DNA of 64,000 bases from Portulaca oleracea. Its lineage: Eukaryota > Streptophyta > Magnoliopsida > Caryophyllales > Portulacaceae. Numbering within the stretch: the stretch's first letter is position 1; each line of letters opens with the position of its first letter. The notes under the pieces are model-generated. The model did not search any database and was not told the origin of the DNA. It saw nothing but the letters and a program-made list of their open reading frames with translations. The stretch lies in NCBI GenBank assembly GCA_029582165.1, contig CM055877.1:35533249-35597248 (forward strand). The letters are read 5' to 3'. Below, piece by piece: positions 1-11,696 of this stretch. Both the position numbers and the translations under genes were made by a program.

Positions 1-638
1 GTTAATGAATTAGAAAAAGAAGATTAATTGATGGGTATTTAAACAGAGGGTTAATAGTATATTCTTAAATCACACATTGATGAGTTGACATAGTATATGT
101 ATCTATATATATACATTTCTTTATGTGTGAGTTCTTTTCATTTTAAGGTGTTGTATAATAATTTTAATACAATATTTCTAAGAAATAAAATTTCTATGAA
201 ATAAAATTTAATATCTCAAAAGATACAATTAACATGACCAAATTAAAATAAATTAAAGTTATCACATTTAAACAATTACAATTTGTAGATGTAATTCAAG
301 CATTCATTTCAAATACATGTACATATAAAAATTCAACGTCACTAGAACTATACAAATTTATCCTACATATGCACGTGAAATCGAAAGGTACATGAACAGA
401 TATAAAACAAAACATTAATATTTTGAGATCAATTTGTTTCTAATTCCTTAAAATGCACTTATTATAATTTTTGTTGTCTTTAATTTCTATCATTATTATA
501 AATGTTGTAACTTGTCTTTCATTTCTCATCTTCCTCTTAGATAAGGCTCTTTCATTTTCTTATAAATACCATTTGAAGTTAGCTATGCTTTGGTAGTATA
601 TTGTTATCATTCCAAAGATTATATTTGCTTACATTTTA
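1..638. other. AT-rich intergenic DNA
   Basis: No gene, RNA or clear repeat is visible here. The stretch is strongly AT-rich with stop codons in all frames. Its last nine bases (630-638, TACATTTTA) are the left target-site copy of the adjoining Mutator-like element. Confidence 0.6.
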
Positions 639-1758
639 GGGAAATTCCAAATGGTAGGTATGAGTTATTGGGTATTCCAAGTGGTGAACTCTTTTTTTTC
701 ATATTCCAAATGGTAGGCATATTTAGAAAAAAATTTCATCTTGTAGGCCTCCTACAATCTGCCGTTTGAAACTGAAAAAAAAAAAAAGAAAACGAAAAAA
801 AAGTTTTGAATTGAGAGAACAATTGCCCAGTTGTGCGACATTCAGACTGCTCCTCCCAACACCCAGCATCTCCTTGCTCCTCCCAACGCGCAGATTGTTC
901 AACCGCAGCATCTCGTCGCTCGCTGTCGTAGCACGTCGTTGTTGCTCGCCGACCGTCGTCGCTCGCGCTCCGTCGTCGACCGCATCATCTCGTCGCTCCC
1001 CTGAACGGCTGAACGACAGTGAAGGTTAGCATTTCCATCTCCAGCACTGAAGGCTAGCATTTTTTGGGGGTTTCCCAGCATAACATCCCTAAGAAAACAT
1101 GCCCATTTAGATGGGTTTTGACTACCATCCATCTAAAGTAAATACATCATAAAATTGATCTGGGGTTGTCTAAAACTTCATTTCTGGGCTCTTGAATAGC
1201 ATCCATCAATCAAAACATCATATAATTTCATCTGGGTTTTATCTAAAAATTCAACATCAGGGAACGAATTGTACTCTGTAGCAGTTTGAATCTCTACTTT
1301 CTGGAGAATTAAATTGAATGTTGAGAAGTAATTGGAGGAGTGAACTTTACTTACCCAGCATCCAATAAGATGAAAATGCCTTGCAGCATCACTGAGTGAG
1401 TAGCCTTGAAACTTGGTTGAAATTTTATTTTGATGTTAAAGATTGGCCCTTTTTGGGAGCTGAAAAGAAGAACTTTGATTTGCCCGCGAAATTTGCACTG
1501 CTCGCAAGTATGGGGTGGGTTTTTGCATTCAGAGGAGAGAAAGTTGAGCACAAAGAAAGTAAACGAACAAAGAAGAAAAGGAGATCTATGGGATGGAACT
1601 TTTCGTTTTCTTTTTTTTTTTTCAATTTCAAACGACAGGTTGTTGGAGGTCTACGGGATGGAATTTTTTTCTAAGTATGCCTACCATTTGGAATATGAAA
1701 AAAAAGTGTTCACCACTTGGAATACCCAATAACTCATGCCTACCATTTGGAATTTCCC
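639..1758. mobile_element. Non-autonomous Mutator-like element (MULE) with 9-bp TSD
   Basis: The two ends are inverted copies of each other over roughly 150 bp (about 639-790 and 1605-1758), starting GGGAAATTCCAAATGGTAGG. The nine bases TACATTTTA occur directly outside both ends (630-638 and 1759-1767), as expected for the Mutator superfamily. A submotif (ATTCCAAATGGTAGGCAT type) is repeated inside each terminal repeat. The interior (about 800-1600) is more GC-rich near 890-1020 and has no transposase. It could be a captured gene fragment (Pack-MULE), but I do not recognise it. The short ORFs inside look fortuitous. Confidence 0.85.
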
Positions 1759-2334
1759 TACATTTTATTTATAGGTTGCTTAAAAAGAAAAAAGAAACTT
1801 TCAAAGTAAAGCTTATATGGAAAAAAAATGTTACTATATTTTTAAGAAAGTAGCAAAACATTTGCAACTACATATGCTTTTATACATGCATGCATATATT
1901 TTGTCCTTGTTCAATATTTGTAAAACTTTTGTGACACTTTTTTTTGGATATAAATTTTTTTGTTGATTTCCAAATTTATAATTCGAGAGGATAACTTTAA
2001 ACAAATCACACATCCTAAATAAAGGAGAACGATTGCTCTATGGTAAGTTTATATTTGCACTATTTTACAAAAGGTCTAATCATTATTATGTCTAACAATT
2101 TAGCTAAATTATCACACAAAAAGAATTAAGTCCATCAATCTTTATATACAAAAAGTGTTTATATTTTGTAGCTCTTATTCTTCTTTGTTATTATTAATAA
2201 AATATATGTCTTATTAGTAATGACTTTTGAATTTTATTCCTAATTCTTTTTGCCTCAATTTTAAAGTAAAAGTTCAACCAGATGAATAACACATGGTTGT
2301 TTAACCATAATACACACATTTATGATTTTTATAG

Positions 2335-2615
2335 ATAAAAGGCGCAAGATAATTAAATATTATTGTGATACTAGTAGTTTTAATTGTTAATAGTTAATAG
2401 GATTTATAATTATATTAATCTATTAAGTATTGTAAATGTTTGTACTATACACGAAAATTAATAATCTTCAATATAAAAGGGGCAAGATAATTAAATATTA
2501 TTATGACACTCTTAGTTTTAATAGTTAATAGTTAATAAGATTTATAATAATATTTATATAATCTATTAGGTATTGTAAATGAATGTACGATACACAAAAA
2601 ATTAATAATTCTTCA
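2335..2615. repeat. Two-copy tandem duplication, about 138-bp period
   Basis: The motif GCAAGATAATTAAATATT recurs about 138 bp apart (near 2344 and 2482). It is followed in both copies by matching TTAATAGTTAATA, TCTATTA and CACxAAAATTAATAAT segments. The copies differ by scattered substitutions and small indels, so the duplication is not recent. Confidence 0.8.
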
Positions 2616-2727
2616 ATATTAATATAATTATGATTTAAATATTTGCATTTTTTGAAAAATAAAAAATTATACTTTCAATCATTATATATAGAATTTAGGC
2701 AAAGTTTTAGATACTGTGTGCAATTTT

Positions 2728-2763
2728 CAACCGGCCCATGCAATGCACCGATTTAAAAACTAG
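2728..2763 (+). mobile_element. Possible Helitron 3' terminus
   Basis: A degenerate hairpin-like segment (CCGGCCCATGCAATGCACCG) is followed after a short AT spacer by CTAG and then T. Plant Helitrons end in a hairpin plus CTRR inserted before T. No matching 5' TC end was identified, and the stem is imperfect, so this is tentative. Confidence 0.3.
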
Positions 2764-3693
2764 TTAATTTAAAAAGTAAATTGGTCCTACTTAATAATAT
2801 GATTAATTTGGTTAATTTAATAAAAAAGTAGTTGGAGGAAGACAGAAATAAAAAATATAATTAAAATATCTGTGAGTTAAACTCATTTTCAAACTCGCCT
2901 TGTGAGATTAACAATGGGATCCTTGCGAGACAAGTCTAATTATCACTACTGAAATATCATCCAGAACCTCATTCCGTTCTCCTCTCGTGCCATGTCAGTA
3001 TTAAACTAACCATTGAAGATGATCTCATATATAAAATAATTGCTTTTACAAAATCGTTTTGACTAATTAACTTTCCAAAACTATCGTATGATTTATTTAT
3101 TTTTTACTTTTTTATTATATTTGTATTTGTATAACTTTCTTAGTTGCATTATATTATATATGATGATATCATTGAACTATGTTAAATTATTTAAATTATT
3201 TCTACATCAATGTTCAACCAATTAAATACCATCTTTATAATGCATATATAATTCAAATGTCCAACGTTTCATAATAATATTATTATGACATATTTTAGAA
3301 AAACCATCATATTTGTGCACACAATAAAAATTTAAAGAAAACAACAATTTAAAATGGAAATGAATCAGTTTAGAATCTTTGAGATTGAACATTCTTTGAT
3401 TACAAGAAGAAAACATGCAATTTGTAGGTGATGCTACGTACTAATCTTGCCTCACCACATTCTTGATGTGTCTTACCTTTAACCAAATTGATATTTACAA
3501 TGATTTTTGACACTATTTTTTTAATAATCAATGAATATTAATTATCAATTATAAGAAGATTGTGATGTGTAATTTGCGTCAACTAACACAAATGATACCC
3601 TAATCCAATCAACCTCTTCTATTAAGCTTATTTTAAATGTTTTTATAAAAAATAATGAATAAAAGTATAATTTTATGCAATTTATATGTATGT

Positions 3694-4078
3694 GGACCAT
3701 GATAACCATCTTGATTCAATATGATTCTTAACCATCTTTAGTTATTCATATTTCACATTTTTGTAACTTTTATTAATATTTCTTTAATAATTATATATAT
3801 TTATCAATTATAATAATATAATATTTATTAGCCTGGTCAAAAAATATAATAATAGCCTAACTTTATCAATCATAGTAAAAAATACACATTTTATACATAG
3901 TTTTATATTTATGAAATAAATATAAATAAAAAATTATTTTTAAATTGTTTATAAGTTATAGTAACCCTGAAAATAATGAAACATACCTTTAGAATAATTT
4001 AAATACATTTACATTTAACTTTATTAGTTATAGTAACCTTGAAAAGAACATTCTTGCATCAAGATGTTTATCATTTTT
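3694..4078. mobile_element. MITE-like element, copy 1
   Basis: This segment is matched in reverse complement by 6253-6645 almost over its whole length, with moderate divergence. Both ends carry the motif ATGATAAxCATCTTGA, and the other copy keeps AAGATGGTTAACCATCTTGC, a self-complementary subterminal motif. No transposase is present. The superfamily is uncertain; a GTATGT motif lies at both flanks and may be the target duplication. Confidence 0.7.
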
Positions 4079-4872
4079 GTATGTAATATTTTACTTATGG
4101 AAATTAATAATATCATTAATTCATTTTAATGTATAATAATATAATTTTAATGATATATAAGGTAAGACAATTAAAAAGTGTCTTATTCCAAAACTCATAT
4201 CATTTTCGCTTGTAGTAACTATTTTTGAAGCTAATTCTTGCAAAAATTATTTTTGAAAAACAGCTTCTAACTTTTTTTTTTGAAGGCACAATTTTTAACT
4301 TATAAAAATATAATATTTGACGTAATATATATTTCTTATTAAAACTCGGGCAAACCCATGCTTTTCATTGAGGGAGTGTTGAGTAGGGACCACATAGGAA
4401 GGCCCTGAAGCAGCAAAATAACATAATATATCTCATTAGCTAAAAACAAATAACAAACACAAATTTAAAAACATCATCAATTTCAGCCCCTTCCAAAATT
4501 CATTAATTAACATTGGAAAGGATTCCAAATTCAACACCCTGATCTCTCTTATTTCCATTTCATGTGATGGCATGTGCAGTTTCCTTTACTAGTACTCATA
4601 ACATAACTCATCACAGGCTTCCAGGGGCAGGGATGATGCAAATCTAAGCAACTAGAGAGGCAAGTTTAACAGAAAAAAAACTTTGTACATTATAATGAAT
4701 ACATTTAGCCAATCCTTACACCTTTTTCAATCTAGTCATACCCAAAATCATGCAAGCCAAACTAAGTTAGCATTGACCCTAAATAAGACTGCTACATATA
4801 TTAAGATCCTCCTCCCTTCCTCCTAAAAATAGAGAAGTAAAATGATAAGTAGCTAACTAATACTTATATTAA
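4079..4872. other. 3' flank of the OVATE gene
   Basis: AT-rich sequence downstream of the minus-strand OVATE gene. The part nearest 4873 probably includes its 3' UTR. No other gene or repeat is evident, and I could not place a polyadenylation site with confidence. Confidence 0.45.
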
Positions 4873-5775
4873 TCAAGATGGGACAAACTGATCATCAACA
4901 ATGTGATGTTGAGCACCATTGTGATCATCTTGGTCCTCAACATCATCACCATTATCCACAATTGAAGAAAGACAAGGAGTGGTCAGAGAAGAGGAAGGTA
5001 AAGAGAGAGGGGAAGAAGGAGATGAGTAATTAGAGTTTGTTGAGAGAGAAGAATATGAAGAAGATATTGTTGGGGTTGTGGTTGAAGAAGCAGAAGAAAC
5101 AAAAGAAAGACTAACCAACAAGTCAATGAAGGCTACCATAATATACCCATGATTTTTTTTGCCATTAATCTTCAAGTAACATCCCAACAACTCTTCAAGC
5201 CCTTTCCAATCCTTCACCCCATGAGCCTCCACCATCTCCTCCATTGATTTCTTGAAATCCTCATATGGGTTTTCTGATTCCATTGACAACATCTCACTAG
5301 CATTGTATGCTAGCTCTTCTACTTCTACTTCTACTTCTTCTACTTCTCCTTCTTCTTCTTCTTCTTTGTCTTCTTCCATAGCAGAAGAACAACCCTTCTG
5401 TTGTGTTTCTATCAGCAATGGGGATGGCATTGACACCAGTGAACAGCTCTTCTCGGGCTCGAAGAAGAGGCGGTCCGACCTCAAACCCCGAATCACAGTC
5501 TCAAGGGAGTCGCTATAATCCTCTGACATAGTCGAGAAGCTATCAGAAGTAGAGGAGAGAGTAACAAAAGAATGAGAGGGAGTGATTTCAGAGTGAATAA
5601 AGGCAGAGTTAAAGGTCCGAAAATGGTCGTCTTTGGGATCAGAAGCTCTGAAAGATAAGGTCTTTATATGAACACAAGAGGGCCAGGGCCATGGTGGGTG
5701 GGAAGAGGAGAGTTTTGGGTCTAAACTTTTGGAGTGGGCAAGGAAAGGGAATTTCTTCTTCATCCCTTTCCCCAT
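4873..5775 (-). CDS. OVATE family protein (OFP13/15/16-like), transcription repressor
   Basis: A 300-residue intronless ORF. The C-terminal half holds the OVATE domain at about residues 165-223, with SENPYEDF, a W-x-GLEELLGCYLxIN segment and HGYIMVAFxDLL, all characteristic of the family. The N-terminus carries the PWPWPSC..KTLSFR block that I associate with OFP13-like members, then a serine-rich stretch and an acidic run (about 134-154). The C-terminal tail is serine/threonine-rich. OFPs act in the nucleus and cytoplasm as plant-specific repressors, often through TALE homeodomain or TRM partners, and affect organ shape; this role is inferred from the family. The start at 5775 is the first ATG and gives MGKGMKKK, a basic start usual for this group. 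The gene looks intact and is bracketed by inverted MITE copies. Confidence 0.93.
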   Translation of the reverse strand: MGKGMKKKFPFLAHSKSLDPKLSSSHPPWPWPSCVHIKTLSFRASDPKDDHFRTFNSAFIHSEITPSHSFVTLSSTSDSFSTMSEDYSDSLETVIRGLRSDRLFFEPEKSCSLVSMPSPLLIETQQKGCSSAMEEDKEEEEEGEVEEVEVEVEELAYNASEMLSMESENPYEDFKKSMEEMVEAHGVKDWKGLEELLGCYLKINGKKNHGYIMVAFIDLLVSLSFVSSASSTTTPTISSSYSSLSTNSNYSSPSSPLSLPSSSLTTPCLSSIVDNGDDVEDQDDHNGAQHHIVDDQFVPS

Positions 5776-6252
5776 TCAAGGTAGATAAAGCCTTCTCTGG
5801 GGAATTTCGTCGAACAAGTGGTGGGTGTTCAACGATGGAATCAAATGGCTGGGGCTGTCTTAAGATTTGAGTTTGGTAAAGTTTTTTTTCTGTGAGGGGG
5901 GTGTTGGGGGTTGCTGGAATTCAATACATGACATTAATGGTGAGCAGGGGAATGGGAGGGAAAGAAATTTTTGAAGGGGAAGGGGAAGGGGGGAAGGAAA
6001 GATGAGAAAGGAATGCAATAGGGTAAACAGGTGGGGCCAACCAGTATTTGAGGCTTTTTGAGCTGATACAAGTAGTACCAGGCATTTTAGGCATGAAAAT
6101 TTGATTATAGAGTTAGCAACATTTAGTGTTGGGCAGACACGGCAGTGGCCCATTCAATCCTGTTGTACCTCTGCAAACAAATCGACCGCAACTGCGCAGT
6201 GGCCTTTTTTTTTTTTTTTTTTTTTTCCTACTCTATTTTATTTTATTTTTTT
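5776..6252. promoter_or_regulatory. Upstream region of the OVATE gene
   Basis: This stretch should hold the promoter and 5' UTR of the minus-strand gene. On the minus strand it is C/T-rich just upstream of the start, typical of plant leaders. A run of about 21 T lies near 6206-6226. No clear TATA box could be assigned. Confidence 0.4.
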
Positions 6253-6645
6253 GAAAATGATAAACATCTTGACCCAAGATGGTTAACCATCTTGCATTTT
6301 TTCTAAATTACCAATAAAGTTAAATGTAAGTGTATTTAAATCATTCTAAATATATGTTTCATTATTTTTAGGGTTACTACAACTTATAAATAATTTAAAA
6401 ATAATTATTTGTTTATATTTATTTCATAAATATAAAACTATGTCTAAAATGTGTATTTTCTACCATGATTGATAAAACTAAGCTATTATTATATTTTTTG
6501 ACCTAGCTAATAAGTATTATATTATTATAATTGATAAATATATATAATTATTAAAGAAACTATTAATAAAAGTGACAAAAATGTGAAATATGTCTAATGC
6601 AAGATGGTTAAAAACCATCTTGAGTCAAGATGATTATCATGGTCT
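6253..6645. mobile_element. MITE-like element, copy 2 (inverted relative to copy 1)
   Basis: Reverse complement of 3694-4078 over about 390 bp. Its termini contain AAGATGGTTAACCATCTTGC, which is itself self-complementary, inside longer inverted ends. With copy 1 it makes an inverted pair around the OVATE gene, with about 2.2 kb between them. Confidence 0.7.
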
Positions 6646-6756
6646 GTTTTTTTTTTTTTTTGAAGCTAGCAATACGGCTACGCTTATTAAAAATGGCGTG
6701 CCTTAAAACATGACAACTTGACTTGGTGAACAGAAGAACAATAAAAGTGCCATGTT

Positions 6757-7345
6757 AAGCATCTTGCAGCAAAATGATTAATAATCATCTCATATGACAT
6801 GATATATCTACTTAAGTATGTTAAATTATTTTGTAAAAAAAGTATGCTACATCATTATTATGATTAAATAAATAATGAAATAGATAAGGACCTTCAATTA
6901 ATTAAACAAAATTATAATGACCTTCTCATAAATGTGAAAGGAAAAATTCAATATTTAAAAAGTCTAAATTTATAAAATTAACAAATAAATAGAAAAAATA
7001 AATAAAGAAAATGATATTTCACAAATATTTAACAAAAAAATAAAAAATATCCTTTAAAATATAGAAAATTTTATTAAAAAAGTAGAATTTTTGTAGAAAA
7101 TGTTATATTTCACAAGTGAATCAAGTTGTAAAAATAATTTCAAAAATATAAATAAATATGATTTTAGAAAATGATAAAAATATAGCAATTTAAATGTATT
7201 TGCTATATTTTGTTTATACTTTCACAATATTTTCTTTTAAAAAATATTTTCTTATAAAAAAACTTTAACTTATATGTTTATATGAATATGTCATATCATG
7301 CAAGATGGTTATTAATCATCTCGCCGCAAGATGCATATCATTTTT
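6757..7345. mobile_element. Related MITE-like element, about 590 bp
   Basis: The ends are inverted repeats of about 45 bp: the left reads GCATCTTGC then GATTAATAATCATCTC, and the right reads back as GCATCTTGCGGCGAGATGATTAATAACC. The ATCTTGC/CAAGATGGT motifs tie it to the copies at 3694 and 6253, but the interior differs. No coding capacity is seen. Confidence 0.6.
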
Positions 7346-7449
7346 GTCATTTAAAAAGTGGATTCTAAAGTACTAAATTTTGTATAATTGTTTCCAAGGA
7401 CGGAGCAAGAAAGTATTAATAGAGGGGGCCATTTGATTAATAAAGTCTT

Positions 7450-8229
7450 TGTAGGACCTCGAAAAAAATCATCCCGCCCGGGAGGATCGGTTTTGAGTGT
7501 GCTACTTATGATTGGGAGCTGACTAAGGTTGCTTAATCCTTACAAAATGATATTTTTATAAATTTTTTTTTAGACAAGAGGCTTTATTTCATTTAATGAC
7601 CCCTTTTTGCTACCAACATGCTCGCAGTTACACCAAATTATTTTATCGATGAATTATAACCTTTCGATTCTAAACCCGGGCCGAAGGAGGACAGATGGGC
7701 TGCCAGAAAGAGTCATAGGCCGCTGGGCCTATGACAGAATCATGGCTGGGCACGCATGTCCTTGGCCCATAAGAAAATGGGTAAAATTTAGCATAGGCCG
7801 CTGGCCTATGCTGTATTTTATACAATCTTTCATTAGGGCCAGCCGCGGATTGGAGTATTAAGATGTTATTGGACCATCTTTAAATATTTTTCAATGCAAG
7901 GAATGTGCATGTTAAATAATAAAGGGGTAATAAAGGATGAGTCGCCACACGATTTAAGGAAAATTGAAAAATCGAAAAAAGGGAAGACTCTGGTCTACGA
8001 ACCTGGATTCTGAGCCCGGGGGTAAGGTTACGAATTCGAGAACTAGAGAATTCTTGAATCCGCCTGTTTGAAAACTGACTTTACTAAAATTAAACTTGAG
8101 CCGGGAGAAGTTTAAAGGAATTCACAATAGTATATTCAAAATATGCAACAAAGAATGTGATGTTTTACAAAAAAAATGCACAAGGTTCCCAAGAATAAAT
8201 TCAATGAGTAAACACAATAACAAAGACGA
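7450..8229 (-). mobile_element. E1 3' LTR, left half
   Basis: Starts TGTAGGACC like the other Tat-type LTRs here and shares the AGxxGACTAAGGTTGCTTAATCCT block, the 'GGTAAGGTTACGAATTCGAGA' type block and two palindromes (7713-7734, 7790-7812). It breaks off at about 8229 where the LINE starts and resumes after the LINE poly-A at 28413. The AxGACGA bases at 8224-8229 reappear at 28414-28418 and fit a LINE target duplication. Five bases left of it (GTCTT, 7445-7449) would be the E1 target copy; the partner was not found. Confidence 0.8.
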
Positions 8230-8919
8230 TCCCCGTTAATTTTTGTGATTGTCATGGATTACTTATGTCGGAGTGTCGATTCTTTGAAGGATGATCCTCT
8301 TTTTCATTTTCATCCGGGATATGAAAAACTTCAGATAAATCACTTTATGTTTGCAGATGATTTAGTAGTTTTCTGTGCAGCAAATGTATATTCTGTTAAG
8401 AGAGTTATGAATGTTTTTGAACATTTTGGATTTGCTACGGGGCTCATAGCTAATTCTATTAAATCTCAGTTGGTTATTGAGGGTTGTTCTAATGAAGTGA
8501 AAGAGAATATCAGACAGATTACGAAGTTTCAAGAAGACCAACTGCCTTTTAGGTATTTGGAGGTTCCTATCACAACAAATTGATTAACGTCTGTGGATTG
8601 TGCTATGCTTGTTGATAAGTTGATAGCTAGAATCAAGGGTTGGTCTACGAGGAAAATCTCTTATGCTGGTAGAGTGACGTTGGTGAATTCAGTTTCGATG
8701 GATATTTTTAGCTATTGGGTGAGAATGTTTTTTCTCCCTAGAGCTGTAACTGACAAAATTACTCAGCTGTGTAGAAAGTTTATCTGGAGTGGTGATTGCA
8801 ATTATAAATGCACTCCTTTGGTGAATTGGGAAACTCTTTGTTCACCTAAACAATTTGGAGGAATTGGCTTGAGGAACCCACATATATGGAACAAAGCTTG
8901 TATGGGGAAGTTAGTGTAG
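8230..8919 (+). pseudogene. LINE reverse transcriptase, C-terminal part of the RT domain
   Basis: Reads in one frame with a stop near 8581. The RT catalytic motif FADD is at 8350-8361, followed by the GWSxRKISYAGRVTLVNSV and IWSG segments typical of plant L1-type elements. The N-terminal endonuclease and most of RT are missing. There is a further stop at 8917, shortly before the E2 insertion. The piece is dead. The stops look like point mutations in otherwise well-kept coding sequence. Confidence 0.9.
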
Positions 8920-8961
8920 GAGATTCAGAATAAGAAGGAGAGTCTTTGATGGGTTCATACT

Positions 8962-10678
8962 TGTAGGACCCGGAGAAATTCCCCTTTTCGGGGGAAATGT
9001 TTTCTCGGATGCGCTACGTTTGTGATCGGGAGCCGACTAAGGTTTCTTAATCCTTAAATAATGATATTTTTAGTTTTTCGAAATTCATTTTCGGGGTTAT
9101 GAAACTTTATTTATTTACAAACTCGTATTTTATTATTTAAATTATTCGAATTTGCACAAAATAAGTTAATAATAATTCAATCCCAATCCAAAACATCCAA
9201 TTCAGGCTCTGGAAGGAAGAAGTGGGCCACCAGAACCCATTAAAACCCACCTGGGCTTTAATGGACTCTGGGCTGGTTCTTCTTCCTCCTCGACCCAGAG
9301 AGGGATGGATTGAAATTGATAAAACCCGGCTAGGTTTTATCAATTTCTAGTCCATTCCTCTCGGGCCTAGCTTTGAATTGGTGGTGGATGTGAATGAAAT
9401 CATTTTTTAATTTATTTTTATGCAAAAAAAACCGAACACTTTAAATAATTAAACGAATTTATAAAATGCAAAAAGAGTCGCCAGCCGATTTAAGGAAATC
9501 GACAAACCATAAAATAAGAAATAGAAAAACTCTGGTCTACGAACCCGATTTCTAGATTCGGGGGTAAGGTTATGAATTCGAGAGTTATAAGAACTCTCGA
9601 ATCTGCCTGTTATAAAACAAACTCTACTAAAATCAACATTGAAAAGAAAGAGAGCGGGGAGAAGTTTGATTAATTTCGCGGAATTATTGTTCGTAACATG
9701 CAATATAAAACAATGCGGTTTTTTTATTTTACAAAATATGTACAAGCACGGAATTAAATAAGGAATTACATGATTAATTACAACAATGAAAATGAGAAAT
9801 CTAACCTTGCTTAAGATGGTGCGATGATGACTTTTGATCCCTTGAGTTGCCCCTTGATTTGAAGCCCGGATGAGATGATGTGAATGGTTTGAAAAAGTGG
9901 TATATGGATGGTTATATGGTAGTGATGAATATGATTTGAGAAAGGGATTATGGGTGATGAAAAGAAGTATATTATGGATGTGGTGTAGGAAGGTGATTTT
10001 ATGATGAAAGTGGATGATGGAAATAGAATGTGGAGATGATAAGAGAATAAAGTAATGATAGGAGATGATGAGAATTTGAGAGAATGGAAGTATAATATGG
10101 TGGAAGAAGAGAGAATTAGATGGTAGTAGTGATAGTGGTTGATAGTGAGAGTTGATGAAATGAAGGTGGAATGGAGGGGGTATTTATAGGTGAAGGAGTG
10201 TGAGTTTTGGAGGGAAATGGTGGGGGATATACCCCACAAATCATCCCATCAGAGACCAAAACCTAGGTGAGTTTTAGTTGGTCAAGGGGAGATCAACCAC
10301 GTGGGGCAAAGATCAAGGGATCAAATGCATGCATGCAGATTTTGGCGCCAACTGCTTCAAAACCTAGGCGGGCTTTGATATTATTAACACACGGATCAGT
10401 GACGTGGAGCCAAACGACGTCGCTCCGCTCCTCTTCTCAAAGCCTAGGCGGCTTTTGAGACTCCTGGGCCGAGGCACACTTCTGGGCCAGCTTCTGCATG
10501 GGCCCACAAATAAAAGTTAAAACCCCAGTGGGTTTTAACAATTATTTGCGGCCTGTTTTATTTCTCTTGGGCTCGGTTTATTGATCTTTTGGGCCCAATG
10601 ACCCATTTCACTTGGTCCATCTGTCTCGTATATTTTTGATGAGTCGGGATTATGCCAGTACAAATTCCAGTGTCTACA
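8962..10678 (-). repeat. E2 3' LTR
   Basis: Begins TGTAGGACC and ends GTGTCTACA as written; matches 24274-25989 along its length with sparse differences. On the minus strand a TATAAATA box lies at 10181-10188. It contains palindromes with the core CCTAGGCGGG or close variants (for example 9238-9263, 9313-9346, 10356-10378), and a long GATGATGG-type purine-rich tract at 9890-10170. Confidence 0.92.
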
Positions 10679-10698
10679 GGGAGCCCCCACTTTGATCG
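10679..10698 (-). other. E2 polypurine tract
   Basis: On the minus strand the sequence just before the 3' LTR reads CAAAGTGGGGGCTCCC, a purine-rich plus-strand primer site. The same AAAGTGGGGGCT motif stands next to the LTR ends at 29067, 33081, 50878 and 62549. Confidence 0.8.
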
Positions 10699-10754
10699 AG
10701 TCCGAAATCCGAATAGGACGAAGGTTAAAGTAGCCTGAGGATATGACCTTGGTT

Positions 10755-11520
10755 TGCAAAGCCTGGGTTGATGCTTGGAAGTTGAGTCCTGCATCTCGGT
10801 TGCGGGCGGCATGCGGCTCTTTTGGGGTGATCTCGAGCAAGAATGATGCTCTACCTGACCGTTAATGAGTCGATTTGATCTCGGGCGAGAATGACGCCTA
10901 ACTTGAAGGTGTGGGTTGACACTTGGAAGCTTCGTCTGGTGTCACAGTTGTGGGCGACATGCGCCCCTTTGGGGGTGATCTCGAGCAAGAATGATCTCTA
11001 CCTGACCGTTGATGAGTCAATGTTGATCTCGGGCGAGAATGATGCCTTGTAATCGGACACGATGCCGATGGTTGATGGAGTTTTCTAGTCTTTCCCAGTG
11101 TCGGTTCCAGTCTTTCCCGGTGTCAATATTGATGATGGTTGGCACTTTTGATGCCAAAGGACTTCATCAGGTGCGTTGCTGATGGCCTTGGGGGTCGAGA
11201 CCTCATCGGGCGCGATGCCGATGGCTCGGGGGTTGAGACTTCACCGGGCGCGATGCCGATGGCTCGGGACTGCATCGAAACTCTGCCGATAGTCCTGGAT
11301 GATGATGATGGTGGGAATTTTTGATGCCGAAGGAATTCACCAGACGCGTTGCTGATGGCCTTGGGGGTCGAGACTTCACCGGGCGCGATGCCGATGGCTC
11401 GGGATTGAGACTTTACCAGGCGCGATGCCGATGGCTCGGGACTGCATCGAAACTCTGCTGATAGTCCTGGATGATGATGATGGCAGCGACCTCTTGTGCG
11501 GTAGCTGAGTGATGGTGGTC
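10755..11520 (-). repeat. E2 3'-region tandem repeats
   Basis: Two tandem blocks. The first has a period of about 148 bp (GATCTCGAGCAAGAATGAT at 10829 and 10977). The second has a period of about 173 bp (CGTTGCTGATGGCCTTGG near 11174 and 11347) with an inner repeat of the GATGCCGATGGCTCGGG type. Related sequence occurs at 51000-51590 in E6. Ogre-type elements are known for variable tandem repeats in this region. Confidence 0.8.
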
Positions 11521-11696
11521 CCATTGTCGGCGACCTGAAAATCATAAAAAAGAATCGAGTGTCAGTTTTATTGAAAAAAAACGAGAGAGGTTCGATTTTA
11601 CCTGTGGGTCGTAAAGCCAGAATGCGGGCTCAAACTGTGGGCCGTGAATTTGGGCTGTAGGCGCCACAAAACCTAGGTGTGTTTTGATGACCTTCC

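Larger units (their letters stand above)
1768..3693. other. AT-rich intergenic DNA
   Basis: Nearly two kilobases without a supportable gene. It holds a two-copy tandem duplication and a possible Helitron 3' end, listed separately. The rest is simple AT-rich sequence. Confidence 0.55.

Noticed and set aside
766..1732. Several short ORFs in the MULE
   Set aside because: They overlap the terminal repeats and low-complexity tracts, overlap each other on both strands, and show no domain.
5252..5518. 88-codon plus-strand ORF inside the OVATE gene
   Set aside because: It is the antisense shadow of the acidic run of the OVATE protein.
9811..10239. 142-codon minus-strand ORF, also at 25122-25550
   Set aside because: It translates the purine-rich tract of the LTR into Ser/His/Tyr/Ile-rich peptide. 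Both copies are simply the two E2 LTRs.
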